Assembly: GCA_047608975.1 (NCBI GenBank)
Contig: JBLFYM010000011.1
Span: 1-64,000, forward strand
Direction: 5' to 3'
Source: GCA-2715965 sp047608975
Lineage (GTDB): Bacteria; Verrucomicrobiota; Verrucomicrobiia; Limisphaerales; JAYPXF01
DNA: 64,000 nt
The first letter of the stretch is position 1. Every line of letters starts with the position of its first letter. Below the pieces are notes generated by a model that worked only from the letters and a program-made list of their open reading frames with translations, made no database searches and was not told the DNA's origin. Both the position numbers and the translations under genes were made by a program. Shown in pieces: positions 34,762 to 44,018 of this stretch.

Positions 34762-36876
34762 TTAATTCGCCTTGATACCCAGTTTCTTCAGGAACGGTTC
34801 AAGTGAGCGTTCGCGGCCGAGGAAGGCGCGGATTGAATCTTGGACATCACGGGAACCGCCGGGCGCGTAAATCTCGTCGCGCAGACGACTGCCCGCCTCG
34901 CGATCGTAGAAGCCGTCGGGAGCCTGCTTGAAGACGGTTTCCATGTCCGCGGCAATCGCATCGGCCCAGGCATAGCCGTAGTAGCCGGCATCGTACCCCA
35001 TGAGGTGACCGAAGTAGGTCGCGAACGTGGTGCCTTCCGGAACCGGCAGGAACACGTCACTCAGAATCTGGTTGGACAGCTCGATCGCACTCTGTGGATT
35101 CTCCGCGTTGATCTGGGAGTGTAGGGCCAGATCAAGCAGGCCGAAAGACAACTGACGGCGGTAGGCCGTGCCGACGGTGGCGAGCTTGGCTTCCAACATC
35201 TTGTCCAATATCGATTGCGGGATTTTCTTCGACGGATCGCGATAGTCCTCAGCAAAACTGTCGAGGACGCTCTTGTCCCAGATCCAGGCTTCAAGCATCT
35301 GCGAAGGAGCCTCCACAAAATCGCGCGGCACACTCGTGCCGGAGAAGCGTCCGGATTCCGCCCGGGTCAGAACCGAGTGCAGGGCGTGGCCAAATTCATG
35401 GAAGAGCGTCTCCACCTCACCGTGAGACAAGAGCGCGGGTTTGTCGTCCTGGGCGGTGGGGAAGTTGCAGATCAATGCGACCGTGGGACGCTGGTAGTTG
35501 CCGTCGGGAAGTCGTTTTCCTTCGACGATACCGAACTGCGCAAAGTGATTGAATTTCCCGTCCCGGGGAAACATATCCAGATAGACCATGCCGAGTGGTT
35601 CGCCGGTCTTTGAATCCGAAATGAGATGAAGGGTGAGATCGTCCACCCACTTGTAACCTGGATCGAGGCTCTGAATCGTCAGGCCGAAACAATGTTCGTA
35701 GATGTCGAACATGCCCTGCAGAACCTTCTCGTAAGCGAAGTAGACCCGAAGTTGTTCGGTATCGACGGTGTATTTCTCCTTCTTTACCTGGTTGTTGTAG
35801 TAACGCCAGTCCCACAGCTGAATCGTCGCCGCGGCGTTCCCGGTATCACGTACCTTGAGTTTACGGAACTCCTCCAACTCTGCTTCGAACTTCGGCTGTA
35901 ATCCGTCTTTCAGATTGCGGACGAAGTCGATGGCGGCCTGGCCGGTCTGGGCCATCTTGGGTTCCGTCTTGTAGTCGGCCCAGGTGGCGTAGCCAAGTTT
36001 TCGGGCGATATCGTCGCGCATCATCACAACCTGCTGAAGGAGATCGGCATTGGGTTCCTTGGCCAGCGAATAGCGCGCGATCTTCAGCTTTTTGCGGGTC
36101 TCCTCTCGCTTGGCGTTCTGCATCACGACGAGGAAGTGATAGGTCACGTTGGCTTGCACCGTGTATTCGTCCTCACCGGTCTTGACGCCTTCCGCAGTGA
36201 GGTAGCTGTCAGGCACACCCTCAAGTTCGGCTTGGGAGAAAACGACGCTTTCCTTTTCCCGGGTGATGTTGGTCCGGAAATCCGTGGTCAGACCGGAGAG
36301 TTTCTTGCGCAGTGCTTCGACGTCATCCCGTTCGGCCTTGGGCAGATGAAGGCCCGCGCGCTGGTAGTCACGTCGGGTATGTTCGAACAACATGGCGTCC
36401 TCGCCGGTCAGTTCGGGATTTGTATCCGCGTAGGCCCTGACCGCCTGATAGACATCCTCACGGTAGTCCAGACCGACGGCCCATTTCTCAAATCGTTTGA
36501 TGCCTTCCGTTCCGGCATCACGGAGCTCCGGCGATTGGCTGGTCTCCTTGATCAGGTAAACCCGATTGGCGACGGTGTTCGCCGCGTAGCCGATGTCATC
36601 CAGGGCTCGGATCGTGTTCGCGAAGGTGACGTCCCCGGATTTGAGGTTGCCGATCTCATCGAGGGCCGCATTTGCCGCCGCGATCGCTTCGTCGATAGAG
36701 GTCACGATATCCGCGGGAATCGTTTCGAACTTGGGAAGGGTCAGGGTCGACCCAAATTTCGCCGCGCGTTGCTGGGCTTGCGGAAAGGTGACGGGTTCGC
36801 TGGGAGAGTTCTTGGGTGTCATGCAGGAGGAGGTGGCACACAGAGTCAAAGCCAATGGAATGATTCGGAACCGCAT
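34762..36876 (-). CDS. M3-family oligopeptidase (PrlC/Dcp-like), probable lipoprotein
   Basis: A 704-residue zinc metallopeptidase of family M3. The motif HEFGH lies at about 492-496 (VETLFHEFGHALHSV), with the third ligand glutamate expected in the following EAPSQMLEAWIWD segment; the family helix GMVYLDMFPRDGKFNHFAQF precedes it. The N-terminus (FRIIPLALTLCATSSC) is a lipoprotein leader with Cys at about 18, which is unusual since E. coli PrlC and Dcp lack one, but is common in verrucomicrobial and xanthomonad relatives. It degrades short peptides, here at the outer or inner membrane face in the periplasm. Downstream it converges with the DUF1080 gene. Confidence 0.93.
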   Translation of the reverse strand: MRFRIIPLALTLCATSSCMTPKNSPSEPVTFPQAQQRAAKFGSTLTLPKFETIPADIVTSIDEAIAAANAALDEIGNLKSGDVTFANTIRALDDIGYAANTVANRVYLIKETSQSPELRDAGTEGIKRFEKWAVGLDYREDVYQAVRAYADTNPELTGEDAMLFEHTRRDYQRAGLHLPKAERDDVEALRKKLSGLTTDFRTNITREKESVVFSQAELEGVPDSYLTAEGVKTGEDEYTVQANVTYHFLVVMQNAKREETRKKLKIARYSLAKEPNADLLQQVVMMRDDIARKLGYATWADYKTEPKMAQTGQAAIDFVRNLKDGLQPKFEAELEEFRKLKVRDTGNAAATIQLWDWRYYNNQVKKEKYTVDTEQLRVYFAYEKVLQGMFDIYEHCFGLTIQSLDPGYKWVDDLTLHLISDSKTGEPLGMVYLDMFPRDGKFNHFAQFGIVEGKRLPDGNYQRPTVALICNFPTAQDDKPALLSHGEVETLFHEFGHALHSVLTRAESGRFSGTSVPRDFVEAPSQMLEAWIWDKSVLDSFAEDYRDPSKKIPQSILDKMLEAKLATVGTAYRRQLSFGLLDLALHSQINAENPQSAIELSNQILSDVFLPVPEGTTFATYFGHLMGYDAGYYGYAWADAIAADMETVFKQAPDGFYDREAGSRLRDEIYAPGGSRDVQDSIRAFLGRERSLEPFLKKLGIKAN

Positions 36877-37244
36877 AGGTCCGGGAACGTAGAAACCCCG
36901 GCTGCGGCACGCAAGCTGATATCAGCATTTGATTACCGGCCGACTGAAGTACGGCAAGTGGTCGCGCAAAACCTGCCGAAGGATTTCGGAGTGTGCAAAC
37001 AGTATCCAACCACAATCGCGGACGATGTGGGGTGAACTTGCGTCCACGAACAATTTGATCCGGCTCACGCCGGGATTTTACCAGGCAGCAGCGGACGTGA
37101 GTCCGCTCAAACTTCCCGTCACGGACCTCGCCAACCCCGAGAACAATCAAGCCAAGCCGAACCGCCGAACCGTGAATGAAAAAAGCGTGTAGAGTTCGCG
37201 GCCGGAAACCCCGAAGATCAGACCGGCTGAACCGAAAGTAATTT
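36877..37244. other. Divergent intergenic region, no gene seen
   Basis: This 368-bp region lies between the divergent peptidase (start 36876) and sugar isomerase-like gene (start 37245) and should hold both promoters. No RNA gene, repeat or protein remnant was recognised. Confidence 0.5.
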
Positions 37245-38084
37245 ATGACAAATCTTCGAATCATTTCTGTTGCCCTCGTATTCGTCACCGCGCTCACCGG
37301 AGGCGCGGCGACGAAACTTCCGGCCAATCTTCAGACCGAAAACCTCGCCGCGTGGTGCATCGTTCCATTTGATGCCAAGAAACGGGGACCGGCGGCGCGG
37401 GCAAAGATGCTGGTGGATCTGGGGCTGCGGCGCTGCGCCTATGACTGGCGTGCCCAGCACATTCCGGAGTTCGAGGAGGAGATCCGGCAGTACAAGAAAC
37501 ACGGGATAGAGTTTTTCGCCTTCTGGGGCGGACACGAGGGGGCCTACAAGCTGTTTGAGAAACATGATTTGCATCCGCAGATCTGGCGCACCTTGGGCAG
37601 CCCGAAGTCAGGGACGCAGGCGGAGAAGATCAAGGCAGCGGCCAATGCCATGGAAGCACTGGCAAAACGTACCGCTGACCTGGGCTGTAAACTCGGACTC
37701 TACAACCACGGAGGCTGGGGTGGGAAACCCGCCAATCTGGTGGCCGTGTGTCGGCTCCTTCGCGCACGTGGGCACGACCATGTCGGCATCGTCTACAACT
37801 GGCACCATGGTCACGAACAGATCCCCGATTGGCAGCAGTCCCTCACGCAGATGAAGCCTTTTCTCCACTGCCTCAATCTCAATGGCATGAACAGCGGTGC
37901 GAATCCCAAGATACTGCCGCTCGGGAAGGGTGAACACGATCGCGCGATGCTTAAGACCTTGATCGAAAGCGGTTACACCGGACCGATCGGGATCCTTGAT
38001 CATCAGAACCATCTCGATGCCAAAGAATCACTTCAGGGCAACCTGTCTGGTCTGGCCCGGCTGAAGATGGAACTCACCAGGTAG
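37245..38084 (+). CDS. Exported xylose-isomerase-like TIM barrel protein
   Basis: A 279-residue protein with a leader (RIISVALVFVTALTGGAA) and then a sugar phosphate isomerase/epimerase-type TIM barrel: LGLRRCAYDWRAQHIPEFEE, CKLGLYNHGGWGGKP, VGIVYNWHHGHEQ, and the terminal GYTGPIGILDHQN. The usual acidic ligands are partly replaced by histidine and asparagine in NHGGWGG and NWHHG, so catalysis is uncertain. Exported members of this fold are common next to DUF1080 and PSCyt genes. It precedes module 2 by 82 nt and could be cotranscribed with it. Confidence 0.78.
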   Translation: MTNLRIISVALVFVTALTGGAATKLPANLQTENLAAWCIVPFDAKKRGPAARAKMLVDLGLRRCAYDWRAQHIPEFEEEIRQYKKHGIEFFAFWGGHEGAYKLFEKHDLHPQIWRTLGSPKSGTQAEKIKAAANAMEALAKRTADLGCKLGLYNHGGWGGKPANLVAVCRLLRARGHDHVGIVYNWHHGHEQIPDWQQSLTQMKPFLHCLNLNGMNSGANPKILPLGKGEHDRAMLKTLIESGYTGPIGILDHQNHLDAKESLQGNLSGLARLKMELTR

Positions 38085-38166
38085 AACGCATTTCTCAGTT
38101 GCGCCGCCAGTTCGGACAACGGCATCCGCGATTGCAGAACTACAAAACAGTGGGTACAAGCAATTC

Positions 38167-40848
38167 ATGTCTCAGACCGTGAACAACCATGCCGGTGCCC
38201 GGCTTGCTCCCCTCGTTTTGATGGCGGCAATTCTGTCCGGTCAGCCGACGTCTGCGGCGGAATGGTGGTCTGTGAAACCGGTCGTGCGACCGAAGCCTCC
38301 GTCGGCCTCCGCGCACGCCGTGGACGCGTTCGTGCAAAGCCGCCGGCAAAAAGAGCGGCTGCCTTCCACCCCGACAGCGGATCGGCGCACGCTTATCCGC
38401 CGTTTGTATTTTGACCTGTTGGGACTGCCTCCACGCCCCGAACGAGTTGCGGCGTTCATCAATGACCCGGACCCATCGGCCTACGAGAACCTCGTCGATG
38501 ACCTCCTCAAGTCACCGCACTTCGGAGAACGTTGGGCGCGACATTGGCTGGACATCGCCCACTACGCGGACACTCACGGGTTTGAGCGGGACAAGCTCCG
38601 GACGCACGCATGGCGTTATCGTGACTACGTGATTCGATCGTTCAATAGTGACAAACCATACAATGACTTCATCCGCGAACAGATCGCGGGGGATGTCATC
38701 GAGCCGAACAGTCCGGAGGCGATTGTGGCGACGGGATTTCTGGCTGCGGGTCCTTGGGATTTCGTTGGGCAGGCCGAAACAAAGAGTCCGGTTTTGCGGC
38801 GGGCCGCCCGGGCGGATGATCTCGATGACATGGTCACCCAGGTGATGACTGCGACGATGGGAATGACGATCAACTGTGCCCGCTGTCATGACCATAAACT
38901 GGACCCGATTTCCCAGCGCGAATACTACCAGCTCTGGTCCGTGTTCGCCGGGGTCAAGCGGAGCGACCGGTCACTCGTCACGCCCGATACAAAGCGGAAA
39001 GAGGAACTTCAAAAAAAGCTTCGAAGCCGCCGCTCAGAACTGGGTCGTCTCACCGGGGAAGGACTGAATCTGGCGGACTATGTAGGCGGGGGAGACGGTC
39101 GCGGTTCTGGTGTGAAGGATCAGGGGATCAGTATCCTCGATGGCAATTTTGTGACGAAGAAGCTTGGCTATTCCAAGGACATCAAGGTCAACCGATTGCA
39201 AAAACTCTCCTGGCCGGGCGATCCGGCGAATCCGGCGCGGTATGTGCAATGGGTGTTCCTTCCCGATGGCAGGACACCCGTTCCCGTGGCTTACAAGCTG
39301 GAGGTTGATACGCTTCCTCCCACCTCCGGGCACACCTGGGATGCAGTGCGGAACGGCAAGCTGCAATCGCAGGTTCACGCCAGAATTGATGGTATCGACT
39401 ATGATTCGGCCGGACATTCCATTCTCGGGCTCCACGCAAATGGGGGCATCTGTTTCAACCTACGTGAAATTCGAAAGGATAGCGGACTCACCAAGTTCAG
39501 ATTCAGAGCCATGGCCGGATTTGGAGCACTGGACAGCGCTGCCGGTAGCAAGGGCGGATTCAGCGTCTACGTGGACGCTGAATTGAAATTCCAGAATCTG
39601 AAAATGCGGAAGGATGAATCCGCACGGATCGATATCGAAGTCCCTCCAAACGCCCGTTACCTGACGCTCGTGGCGACCGATGGAGGGGATGGGATCGGCC
39701 ATGATCTTTTCTTCCTTGGCGATCCGAAACTGACTCCGTTGGTGGATGTTTCCCGATTGAATACCAAGGACGAGCAGCGACTGGGAAAATTGCGGAAAGA
39801 AGCAGAGCGATTGGAGCGGGAGGTCGCCGCGTTTACCAATCCAGATAAGGTCTATGCAGTGGTCGGTGGCACCGCACCGGTGATCAACGTGCTCTATCGC
39901 GGGAGCCCGGAGGATGCGAAAGATGAGGTCTCTCCCGGAGCTCTCAGCTGGACGAAGCACGCGTCCGCGAAACTCGGCGATAACCAGACTCTGGAAGGTG
40001 AACGTCGCCGGCGATTGGCGGAATGGATCGTGCACCCCGACAATCCATTGACGCGTCGGGTGATCGTCAACCGGCTTTGGCATCACCACTTCGGGCAGGG
40101 AATTGTTTCCACACCCAGCGATTTTGGTGGCGGCGGAACCCAACCCTCGCATCCGGAACTGTTGGATTATCTGGCGGATGAACTACTCCGGCAGAACTGG
40201 TCATTAAAGGCGATCCATCGACTCATCCTCACCAGTGAGACTTACAAGAAATCTTCACTGCCCGCTGGTTTGGAATTTGAATCCGCCCGCCGCAGTGATG
40301 CCGGGAACCGTTTCCTGTGGCGGCAGAATCCGCGGCGACTCGATGCGGAGTCGCTTCGGGACGCGGTTCTATCCACCACCGGAAAACTGAATCCGGCGAT
40401 GGGCGGACCAGGGTTTCGAGATTTCGAATACCAGGAAGCCTATGCCCCGATCTACACGTACATTACGCCGGATAAGCCGGAGCTATGGCGACGCAGCGTA
40501 TATCGATTCATAGTGCGGACGACACCGCACGAGTTTCTGACCACGCTCGATTGCCCGGATGCCGCGAGCCTCACCCCGGTGCGGAACCGGACCACCACCC
40601 CGCTGCAAAGTCTGACCCTCTTGAACAACGAGTTTATGCTGAAGCAGGCCGGTTACTTCGCCGAACGCCTCCGGGCCGAGGTGGGAACTGATCCCGAAGC
40701 CCAAACGCGACGGGCATTCCAACTCGCCCTGACGAGAACTCCGGCCGCGCCTGAACTGGCCGCGGGAGAACGACTCATCCGCGAACGCAGTCTGTTCGAT
40801 TTTTGCCGAATGCTCCTCAATGCCAACGAATTTGCATACGTGGACTGA
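38167..40848 (+). CDS. PSCyt2-PSD1 protein (DUF1549/DUF1553) lacking the N-terminal heme domain, module 2
   Basis: An 893-residue secreted protein. The leader (LAPLVLMAAILSGQPTSAAE) is followed directly by WWSVKPVVRPKPPS and the DUF1549 domain (TADRRTLIRRLYFDLLGLPP, RHWLDIAHYADTHG), so the N-terminal PSCyt1 heme module of modules 1 and 3 is absent. The internal CARCHDHKLDP (about 237) keeps a CxxCH. Between DUF1549 and DUF1553 it carries a ~250-residue insert with a beta-sandwich feel (YVQWVFLPDGRTPVPVAYKL; ARYLTLVATDGGDGIGHDLF), probably an NPCBM-type sugar-binding domain. DUF1553 follows with NPLTRRVIVNRLWHHHFGQG. It is 3 nt from the next gene. Confidence 0.9.
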   Translation: MSQTVNNHAGARLAPLVLMAAILSGQPTSAAEWWSVKPVVRPKPPSASAHAVDAFVQSRRQKERLPSTPTADRRTLIRRLYFDLLGLPPRPERVAAFINDPDPSAYENLVDDLLKSPHFGERWARHWLDIAHYADTHGFERDKLRTHAWRYRDYVIRSFNSDKPYNDFIREQIAGDVIEPNSPEAIVATGFLAAGPWDFVGQAETKSPVLRRAARADDLDDMVTQVMTATMGMTINCARCHDHKLDPISQREYYQLWSVFAGVKRSDRSLVTPDTKRKEELQKKLRSRRSELGRLTGEGLNLADYVGGGDGRGSGVKDQGISILDGNFVTKKLGYSKDIKVNRLQKLSWPGDPANPARYVQWVFLPDGRTPVPVAYKLEVDTLPPTSGHTWDAVRNGKLQSQVHARIDGIDYDSAGHSILGLHANGGICFNLREIRKDSGLTKFRFRAMAGFGALDSAAGSKGGFSVYVDAELKFQNLKMRKDESARIDIEVPPNARYLTLVATDGGDGIGHDLFFLGDPKLTPLVDVSRLNTKDEQRLGKLRKEAERLEREVAAFTNPDKVYAVVGGTAPVINVLYRGSPEDAKDEVSPGALSWTKHASAKLGDNQTLEGERRRRLAEWIVHPDNPLTRRVIVNRLWHHHFGQGIVSTPSDFGGGGTQPSHPELLDYLADELLRQNWSLKAIHRLILTSETYKKSSLPAGLEFESARRSDAGNRFLWRQNPRRLDAESLRDAVLSTTGKLNPAMGGPGFRDFEYQEAYAPIYTYITPDKPELWRRSVYRFIVRTTPHEFLTTLDCPDAASLTPVRNRTTTPLQSLTLLNNEFMLKQAGYFAERLRAEVGTDPEAQTRRAFQLALTRTPAAPELAAGERLIRERSLFDFCRMLLNANEFAYVD

Positions 40849-40851
40849 CCT

Positions 40852-42306
40852 ATGCCTTATCCCTGCGGACAACAGAAACGAATCACTTCCCGGCGTGATT
40901 TTTTGACGGAACTGGGCGGCGGGTTCGGCGCGGCGGCGCTGTCGACGATGCTCGCCAGCGACGCGAAGGCCACATCCATTTCCGGTCCCACTTCCTCAAC
41001 TCATCGCGCTCACCGGCCGAAAGCGAAGGCCGTGATTCAGATCTTTTGTCCCGGTGGTCTGAGTCATGTGGATACCTGGGATCACAAACCCGAGTTGACC
41101 AGGCGTACGGGTAAACCGTTTGACCCGGGTGGCAAGCTGCAGTTTTTCGCGTCCAAACCCGGGAACTGTCGTGGCAGTTTCTTTCCGTTTCGGGCGCAGG
41201 GGCAGAGTGGGAAATCGATCAGCAATCTCTTTCCGCACCTGGGATCGGTGGTGGACGACATCGCGTTCATTCACTCGATGCAAAACAAGAGTGCGCTGCA
41301 CGGGCCCGCGATGTTCATGATGAACAGCGGATTCATTCTGCCAGGCTTTCCCTCCATGGGGTCCTGGGTGACCTACGGACTGGGCAGTGAGGCAGATAAT
41401 CTACCGGCGTTCGTTGTGCTTCCGGATCCCCGGGGACTCCCGCCGGGCGGAGTGATCAATTGGGGTGCCGGCTTCTTGCCCGCCGTCTATCAGGGGACGA
41501 CGATGGAAACCGATCCGGACAAGGATCCCATCGCTGACCTGTTTCCACCTGCTGCCTACGCATCGAAGGACGGTGACAAATCAGATCGAGAGTTCCTCCA
41601 GCTCCTGAACCAACGACACGCGAAGCAACGTCCGGACAACACGGAACTCAGCGCCCGCATCTCTGCGTACGAAATGGCCGCCCGCCTTCAGCTGAGCGCG
41701 CCGGAGGTGACGGAGATACGGGGTGAATCCAACGCGACCCGAAATCTGTATCAACTCGAGCACGAGGATATCGGACCCTTCAGTCGTCAATGCCTGCTGG
41801 CCCGGCGCCTCGTGGAGCGTGGCGTGAGATTTGTACAGATCTTCTGTGGTGCGGAAAATACCACCCAGAGAAAGATCCGTCCGAACTGGGATTCACACGA
41901 AGACCTCGTACGCGACCACGGATACTGGGGGGCGGTTCTGGACAGTGGCGCCGCTGCGCTCCTTCGAGATTTGAAGTCCCGCGGCATGCTCGACGAAACC
42001 TTGGTCATCTGTACCACTGAATTTGGCCGCCAACCCGCGGCGCAGAAGGACAAGGGAAGAGATCACAATGGCGGAGCGTTCACCTCCTGGCTTGCCGGTG
42101 GCGGGATCAAAGGCGGGGTCAGCTTCGGTGAGACCGATGAACTCGGATTCAAAGCTGCGATTCATCCGACCTACAGCTACGATCTCCATGCCACCGCCCT
42201 TCATCTGCTCGGCATCGATCACACCAAACTGTCCTTCTATCACAACGGCATCGACCGCCGTCTGACCGATGTGCATGGCCATGTGATCCGCGAACTGCTG
42301 GCGTGA
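40852..42306 (+). CDS. DUF1501 protein, module 2
   Basis: A 484-residue DUF1501 protein beginning 3 nt after its cytochrome-type partner. The leader has a twin-arginine motif (TSRRDFLTELGGGFGAAALS). Family landmarks include AVIQIFCPGGLSHVDTWDHK, FSRQCLLARRLVERGVRFVQ, CTTEFGRQPAAQKDKGRDHN and DLHATALHLLGIDHTKLSFY, ending in DRRLTDVHGHV. It is followed after 7 nt by the beta-helix gene, so these three likely form one transcript. No enzymatic activity can be assigned from sequence. Confidence 0.93.
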   Translation: MPYPCGQQKRITSRRDFLTELGGGFGAAALSTMLASDAKATSISGPTSSTHRAHRPKAKAVIQIFCPGGLSHVDTWDHKPELTRRTGKPFDPGGKLQFFASKPGNCRGSFFPFRAQGQSGKSISNLFPHLGSVVDDIAFIHSMQNKSALHGPAMFMMNSGFILPGFPSMGSWVTYGLGSEADNLPAFVVLPDPRGLPPGGVINWGAGFLPAVYQGTTMETDPDKDPIADLFPPAAYASKDGDKSDREFLQLLNQRHAKQRPDNTELSARISAYEMAARLQLSAPEVTEIRGESNATRNLYQLEHEDIGPFSRQCLLARRLVERGVRFVQIFCGAENTTQRKIRPNWDSHEDLVRDHGYWGAVLDSGAAALLRDLKSRGMLDETLVICTTEFGRQPAAQKDKGRDHNGGAFTSWLAGGGIKGGVSFGETDELGFKAAIHPTYSYDLHATALHLLGIDHTKLSFYHNGIDRRLTDVHGHVIRELLA

Positions 42307-42313
42307 GTGCGTT

Positions 42314-43204
42314 ATGAAACAGGGTGTGCTGATCCTCTGCCTGCTCGTGCTGGGCGACGTTCATGCCGCCGAACCGACACTCGTCCGGACCACAACCCTG
42401 GTCCTGTCGGAAGGCGGAACCGCCGCCAAACCGACGATCTTCGACGGGGAAGGAATGGTGATCGATCTGGGAATTGACGTCAGTGATCACAACTGGAAAA
42501 AGGAAGGCGACCTCTGGACTTCAACTCCACAGCTGCTGGGCGAGCTTGTCCGTGAACCGACGATGGCCGGGCAGATGGCGGGTTTGTTCGTCGAGAGGAT
42601 TCCGATGACGATCCCGCGCGATCTGGAGATGGAGAAAATCCGACCTGATCGCAAATCGCGTTGTTACTTTCCGCCAGCAAAACTTCGCCCCGGCCAGATG
42701 GGATATTCCGCGGCTGGCTCGATCTGTTTTCGTTGGCCTGCTGGAGTGGAACCCGGTAGCAAGCCGCTCATCTTGCCGCCCAAGCCTGGCGTGAACTGCG
42801 TGACGATTGCCTGTTCCCATATCGTGGTGAAAAACATCACGGCCAGATACGCCGGAAACGACGGCTTTAATATTCACGGAAACCGGGTCGGTATTCGTTT
42901 GGAAAATGTCAGCGCGTTCTCAAATGCCGACGAAGGCATCAGTGCGCACGAAACGGTTCAGATGGACGTCGTCGGAGCGAAGATCGGCTGGAATGGTTCG
43001 GCGGCCGGTGGCGTGGCGGACGTCGGTGATACGGTCACGACTTACCGTAACTGCGAGGTGCATGACAATGCCGGCGCGGCATTCTATTTCAGCGGAAAGT
43101 CGCATCGAGTGACGGACACGCTGATCTTCAACCAGTCGAAGGAATTTGCCGTGAACAAGGAGACTGAGTTTGTTCAGAAGCGCATCAGCGGGCGTCCAAA
43201 ATGA
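42314..43204 (+). CDS. Exported parallel beta-helix protein, paralogue of the 18-19 kb beta-helix domain
   Basis: A 296-residue protein with a leader (GVLILCLLVLGDVHAAE). It aligns by eye with the C-terminal ~400 residues of the fusion protein at 15775-19212: both have a GKP/AKP-T-DG opening, an RPGQMGY/LPGEWTY step, and near-identical helix rungs (NDGFNIHG, then DEGISAHETV versus DDGFSAHEDV), followed by a THYRN/TTYRN rung. Right-handed beta-helices of this kind are usually polysaccharide lyases, hydrolases or binding proteins. It lies 7 nt after the module 2 DUF1501 gene and probably belongs to that operon. Confidence 0.8.
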   Translation: MKQGVLILCLLVLGDVHAAEPTLVRTTTLVLSEGGTAAKPTIFDGEGMVIDLGIDVSDHNWKKEGDLWTSTPQLLGELVREPTMAGQMAGLFVERIPMTIPRDLEMEKIRPDRKSRCYFPPAKLRPGQMGYSAAGSICFRWPAGVEPGSKPLILPPKPGVNCVTIACSHIVVKNITARYAGNDGFNIHGNRVGIRLENVSAFSNADEGISAHETVQMDVVGAKIGWNGSAAGGVADVGDTVTTYRNCEVHDNAGAAFYFSGKSHRVTDTLIFNQSKEFAVNKETEFVQKRISGRPK

Positions 43205-43215
43205 GATTCTCGATG

Positions 43216-43275
43216 TTCCGCCCCACGGTATCCTTGGTGCGTGTGCAATCCCTTCGCGGCCAGCGCATCCATGTT
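43216..43275 (-). pseudogene. Possible scrap of a sulfatase N-terminus
   Basis: On the minus strand the sequence from 43275 reads NMDALAAKGLHTHQGYRGAE. The block NMDALAAKGL matches the segment that follows GN..VKTPNMDxLAxxG in arylsulfatases. Nothing recognisable of the rest of the enzyme is present on either side, so this is at best a ~20-residue remnant and could be chance. Confidence 0.2.
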
Positions 43276-43377
43276 CCCGCAAGAGCGTGGCTGCCAATAT
43301 CCACGAGGCCCTCGGATAGGCCTCAGTGAGCGTGGCTGACGCCCGGTGGTTGTGGGCCAGAGAATCGGTCCATGCAA

Positions 43378-44001
43378 TTACAGCTTCCAGACCTTCAGAT
43401 CGTCGAGCAGCAGATCACCACCGCGCATGACGAAGCGGTAGTTGGGTTTGGCCTGGTCGAGGGTGGCGTGTTTGGCGGTGAGTTTCACCCCGTTGTCGGT
43501 GGCGACGGAGACGTTCTGCCCCTCGACTGTCACGAGCATTGAATACCATTCGCCTTGCTTGAACCTGGCCTTGGTGGTTGCGAGTCGCTTTGGTTTGGAT
43601 TTGGGATCCTTCTTGTCCTTGTCGAGGTTAATCGTCACCGACCCCGCACCCACATTGATGCGAAACAGGTGACCGGCCTTTTTGTTGAAGCTCAGGCTGA
43701 ACGCCTTGGCCCCGTCCAATTTGAAGGAAAACTGGATCGCAGAATTATGGTTCGGCTGATGGAAGTTGAGTACGGCTGCGTGTTTGTCCGCCTTGAGTTC
43801 CTTGCCGACGATTGCGCCGTCAACGGATTTCCATTCACCCTTCACCGCCTTCCATTTGCTCCCAAGTTGCGCCTGCGAGATATCATCGGTCACCGTGGGT
43901 TTTCCAAATGACTTCGAAAGCTCGGCACCTTTGTCCGCCCGAGCGGCGGCAATCCCTGCGATCAGCAAGGCCGTCTGGAGAATGATCGTTTTGTGGCTCA
44001 T
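43378..44001 (-). CDS. Exported concanavalin-like (LamG/DUF1080-like) small protein
   Basis: A 207-residue protein. The ATG at 44001 begins a leader (KTIILQTALLIAGIAAARA), which is better than the upstream start at 44070. The body is an all-beta jelly roll like DUF1080 and related domains: LGSKWKAVKGEWKSVDGAIV, HNSAIQFSFKLDGAKAFSLS, FKQGEWYSMLVTVEGQNVSV, and the usual end GGDLLLDDLKVWKL. It is lysine-rich. It is divergent from the DUF1501 gene at 44019, with starts only 17 nt apart if that gene uses its first ATG. Carbohydrate binding is the likely role; no catalytic residues are evident. Confidence 0.8.
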   Translation of the reverse strand: MSHKTIILQTALLIAGIAAARADKGAELSKSFGKPTVTDDISQAQLGSKWKAVKGEWKSVDGAIVGKELKADKHAAVLNFHQPNHNSAIQFSFKLDGAKAFSLSFNKKAGHLFRINVGAGSVTINLDKDKKDPKSKPKRLATTKARFKQGEWYSMLVTVEGQNVSVATDNGVKLTAKHATLDQAKPNYRFVMRGGDLLLDDLKVWKL

Positions 44002-44018
44002 GTGCCGGAGACAATGCA

